NCBI GenBank assembly: GCA_018716015.1
Contig: DVKM01000042.1
Coordinates: forward strand, 1 to 43,654
Reading direction: 5' to 3'
Source: Candidatus Enterenecus stercoripullorum
GTDB lineage: Bacteria; Bacillota; Clostridia; Oscillospirales; Oscillospiraceae
Length of the DNA stretch: 43,654 nt
The notes below the pieces were generated by a model that saw only the letters and a list, made by a program, of their open reading frames with translations, had not been told where the DNA came from and did not search any database. Within the stretch, counting starts at the first letter, position 1. Each line of letters begins with the position of its first letter. Shown here piece after piece: positions 41,563 to 43,654 of this stretch. Both the position numbers and the translations under genes were made by a program.

Positions 41563-42969
41563 TCACTGGCTGGACCAAGCGGTGGTGATCAGCCGGAATC
41601 TCTGCACCAGCTGATCCTGGTCCACACTGCAGTCCCACACATCCTCATTCAGCATGGCGGCGTAGATGGTAGTGCCGTTATCGTATAAGGCAAATCTTCC
41701 GGGGCGGTTGGCCCAGGTCTCCCGGTTACTCCCGGTCAGCGTGTAGATGCTGAGAAACGCCGTGGGTTCCGTCTCCTCCGCGTCCGGCCAATAGTAGAAG
41801 ATCACGGCCCGCTCTCCCCGGCTGCTGCGGCTATCATCCCGGGACATCGTGATGTTGCCCGGCCAGCTGTCCGGCAGCATCAAATACCATCCGTCCGTGA
41901 CGGAATGATAGGTCACGCAGCTTGTCGCCGGATTGCCCTGGCTGTCAAACTGCCGCCAGTGGATCACATAATAAATTGGGGTCAGGGCTGCGGGCGCGTC
42001 CGCCAGGGTGCCCACCGCAGTCTCCATGCTGGGCACCTGGACCGGGAGGGGGATCTCCAGAATCCCATCCCCATTGATATCCGTGGCGGACACGTCTGTA
42101 TACGCCCGGAAGGTGGCAGAGCTGATGCCGCTGGCCTCATCCCGGGTCACATTGTGCAGCCCATCCTGCCCCAGAGTCAGGATATCGGTGAGTACGCCCC
42201 CCTCTGTCTCTGCGGTGACATAGACGCAGGATACGCCGTCCGACAGAATGCCGATGCGGGCGCTGATCCCCTCTGTGATGTTATCCGAAAGCGGGGCAGT
42301 ATAGGCCATGGTCATGACCCCCTCCTGATAGCGGTAGTATTCCGCCCGGCTGCCGCCCGCCTGCCCGGTGCTGTTCTGCTGCAACACCAGAAGCTCCTTG
42401 CCGTTTGCCCCATCCCCATCCAGGTCATCCACCAGGTAACTGGCGTTATAGGTGGTGTTCATCAGCTCCACCGCCCCGGTGGGGCTGATCATATGGGCAG
42501 TCAGAATGTGAACCCTGGCGCTCATCTGCCAGCTGATGATGAGATCCTCCACCCCATCCCCTGTCAGGTCCTCATAGGCCACAGAGTTGATGGAAGTCCC
42601 ATCCCCCGAGATCTCGTGGGTGCGCACAAACTCCCCGTTGCTGCCCCGGCGGAACAGGCAGACCCGCAGGGGCTGTTCCTCCGCGGCGGTCACCCGGAGA
42701 AAGACCACTGCGGTTTCCTGATTGCCGTCGTTGTCCATATCGATCAGCTGGACCGTAGAGGTATTGCTGCCATAGCTGATGGTGGCATACTCCGCGCCCA
42801 GCTCATTCATGGTTTCCTGAATGGTTTCCTCCAGACTGGTATATGCCTCCGGCAGCGCCGGCAGAATATAGAGATCGTCCGCAGATTGAAACAGGCAGCC
42901 GGCACACCCCAGCGCCAGTATCCCCACCAGCGCCAAAAGCCTGAGGGCCCGCAATATTTTTTCTCTCAT
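41563..42969 (-). CDS. Lipoprotein with Asp-rich calcium-binding-type (FG-GAP/EF-hand-like) repeats
   Basis: A 468-residue exported protein. The signal peptide ends in the lipobox LGCAGC (Cys at ~25). Four Asp-rich loops of the kind found in FG-GAP/VCBS beta-propellers and EF-hand-like calcium sites are visible: DMDNDGNQE, DLTGDGVED, DLDGDGANG and DINGDGILE. The rest is beta-rich and of no family I recognise. It heads an operon with a response regulator and a two-membrane-segment kinase, so it may be an extracytoplasmic sensor or accessory to that kinase; this is inference. A promoter lies ~75 nt upstream. Confidence 0.8.
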   Translation of the reverse strand: MREKILRALRLLALVGILALGCAGCLFQSADDLYILPALPEAYTSLEETIQETMNELGAEYATISYGSNTSTVQLIDMDNDGNQETAVVFLRVTAAEEQPLRVCLFRRGSNGEFVRTHEISGDGTSINSVAYEDLTGDGVEDLIISWQMSARVHILTAHMISPTGAVELMNTTYNASYLVDDLDGDGANGKELLVLQQNSTGQAGGSRAEYYRYQEGVMTMAYTAPLSDNITEGISARIGILSDGVSCVYVTAETEGGVLTDILTLGQDGLHNVTRDEASGISSATFRAYTDVSATDINGDGILEIPLPVQVPSMETAVGTLADAPAALTPIYYVIHWRQFDSQGNPATSCVTYHSVTDGWYLMLPDSWPGNITMSRDDSRSSRGERAVIFYYWPDAEETEPTAFLSIYTLTGSNRETWANRPGRFALYDNGTTIYAAMLNEDVWDCSVDQDQLVQRFRLITTAWSSQ

Positions 42970-43040
42970 GCCGCCTCCTCCTTTCCCGCCATAGTCCGAA
43001 CGCTCATCTCAGGCCGGTACTTTCTACACAGTTGTCTTGT

Positions 43041-43070
43041 ATTGTATCATAAAACTACATTCTTTGACTA
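43041..43070 (-). promoter_or_regulatory. Promoter of the lipoprotein/two-component operon
   Basis: On the minus strand, TAGTCA (43070-43065), an 18-nt spacer and TACAAT (43046-43041), in an AT-rich region before the lipoprotein gene. The match is moderate. Confidence 0.55.
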
Positions 43071-43127
43071 TGAATTTTTCATAAAAAATCAAAAAATGCT
43101 TCTGGTAAAAATTTTTTAAATTCGCGC

Positions 43128-43156
43128 TTTACAACGCCAGCAAATCCTGCTATACT
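43128..43156 (+). promoter_or_regulatory. Promoter of tRNA-Arg
   Basis: TTTACA at 43128-43133, a 17-nt spacer and TATACT at 43151-43156, 23 nt before the tRNA 5' end. Confidence 0.85.
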
Positions 43157-43178
43157 ATTTTAGCGTTCAGAATTTCGC

Positions 43179-43255
43179 GCGCCCGTAGTTCAATTGGATA
43201 GAGCGTCAGATTCCGGTTCTGAATGTTGGGGGTTCGAGTCCCTTCGGGCGTACCA
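43179..43255 (+). tRNA. tRNA-Arg (anticodon CCG)
   Basis: A 77-nt cloverleaf. GCGCCCG pairs with CGGGCGT (first pair G-U), the D arm is AGTTCAATTGGATAGAGC, and the anticodon stem TCAGA/TCTGA has loop TTCCGGT with anticodon CCG. The T arm contains GGTTCGAGTCC and CCA is encoded. It has its own promoter and terminator. Confidence 0.95.
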
Positions 43256-43291
43256 CGTCGGAGCAAAGTCCGCTTTGCTCCGACGTCTTTT
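43255..43291 (+). terminator. Terminator after tRNA-Arg
   Basis: ACGTCGGAGCAAAG (43255-43268) pairs perfectly with 43273-43286 around TCCG and is followed by CTTTTT. Confidence 0.92.
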
Positions 43292-43520
43292 TATGCCTAT
43301 AGCAAAAAAGACATCATCCGCCCGCTCCCTTGCTACTCCTTTCCAGCTGCAACCTGCTACGCTGGGCTCGCAGTTGGCTTTCCTCCCTGTGGACGGCTTT
43401 TCGTTGAAGCGAAAATATCGATTTTGGCCGTTCCTTTTTAGGCTTTGCAGGCCAGTGGTCCCCAAAGCCCTTCTATTTTAGCTGTCATTTGAACCTATTG
43501 ATTTTACCAGTCCTCTTTTA
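43292..43520. other. Gene-free stretch after tRNA-Arg
   Basis: No frame here has a ribosome-binding site. Longer frames that run into the tRNA encode only the well-known artefact peptide of tRNA-Arg antisense translation. Short complementary segments (CTGCAACC/GCAGTTGG near 43349-43378) and a TTTTCGTTGAAGCGAAAA hairpin (about 43399-43416) are the only structure I see. Confidence 0.5.
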
Positions 43521-43560
43521 AAGAGAGAGACACGGCCCATGGGCCGTGCCTCTCTTTTTT
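43521..43560. terminator. Terminator for the gene at the right edge
   Basis: AGAGAGACACGGCCC pairs with GGGCCGTGCCTCTCT (one mismatch) around a very short loop, with A and T tracts on either side. It lies ~55 nt downstream of the partial minus-strand gene. Confidence 0.8.
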
Positions 43561-43614
43561 AGGTTTCAGCCGTCTTTGACGGCCGTTCCCGTTTCAAATT
43601 TCAATGGGTTTTTC

Positions 43615-43654
43615 TCACTTCAGCCCGGTCCAGGTCTCCTGGCCGTCGGCGATG
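43615..43654 (-). CDS. 3' end of an unidentified gene (partial)
   Basis: Read from the right edge on the minus strand, one frame gives IADGQETWTGLK and then TGA at 43617-43615, followed ~55 nt later by a strong terminator. Only ~12 codons are in the window, too few to name a family. Confidence 0.4.
   Translation of the reverse strand, partial: IADGQETWTGLK

Noticed and set aside
43190-43465. A 91-codon minus-strand frame ending in an RRDSNPQHSEPESDALSN-type peptide
   Set aside because: This is the familiar artefact of translating the antisense of tRNA-Arg; it also crosses the tRNA terminator.

Overview
The window looks like chromosomal DNA of a GC-rich, anaerobic, spore-forming Firmicute, most like the Flavonifractor/Oscillibacter side of the Oscillospiraceae. 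This is inferred from gene content, not from a database search. The clues are Gram-positive ribosome-binding sites (AAGGAGG) before most genes, two CotF-like spore coat proteins, desulfoferrodoxin, a 2-hydroxyacyl-CoA dehydratase-type activase system, a DUF3048 lipoprotein and three OmpR-type or MerR-type regulators. Most of it is ordinary housekeeping DNA. I see no insertion sequence, prophage, CRISPR array or defence island.

Layout. 1-2370 (+) is the end of rplK, then rplA and the rplJ-rplL unit with its own consensus promoter and an L10-leader attenuator. 2400-8110 (-) holds NADP-isocitrate dehydrogenase, a DUF975 membrane protein, a P-type ATPase and an ArsC/Spx-like protein. 8245-11680 (-) is a response regulator / ABC transporter / histidine kinase module. 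11780-14922 (-) holds two small spore coat proteins, an LTA-synthase-like sulfatase fused to S-layer homology repeats, and tRNA-Ala. 15136-17470 (+) is a cysteine desulfurase with a long structured leader, its NifU/IscU scaffold and desulfoferrodoxin. 17600-20040 (-) has a small membrane protein, exonuclease III and a polytopic glycosyltransferase-like protein, divergent from asnB (+). 22159-27190 (+) is the activase/dehydratase pair and an acetyltransferase.

27250-31370 (-) carries a TSCPD protein, a minimal zincin, a MerR-RDD gene broken by three poly-G indels and a stop, a homocysteine-methyltransferase-like fragment and a pyridoxamine kinase. 31502-32700 (+) is the DUF3048 lipoprotein. 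32715-39210 (-) is an apparent operon, DUF1385 - prmC - recA - recX - rimO - 31-codon ORF - pgsA, headed by a promoter with a LexA-type palindrome and interrupted by palindromic intergenic elements. 39214-43070 (-) is a lipoprotein / response regulator / sensor kinase operon. tRNA-Arg and the tail of an unidentified gene close the window.

The observations most worth following are the GAAC-N4-GTTC palindrome ahead of the recA operon, the duplicated DUF1385 tail flanking a palindromic insertion, the poly-G-damaged MerR-RDD gene, the sulfatase-SLH fusion, the structured nifS leader, the split activase, and an 11-bp-spaced direct repeat ahead of the ABC genes. I found no clearly new multi-gene system; the candidates are regulatory or structural oddities.
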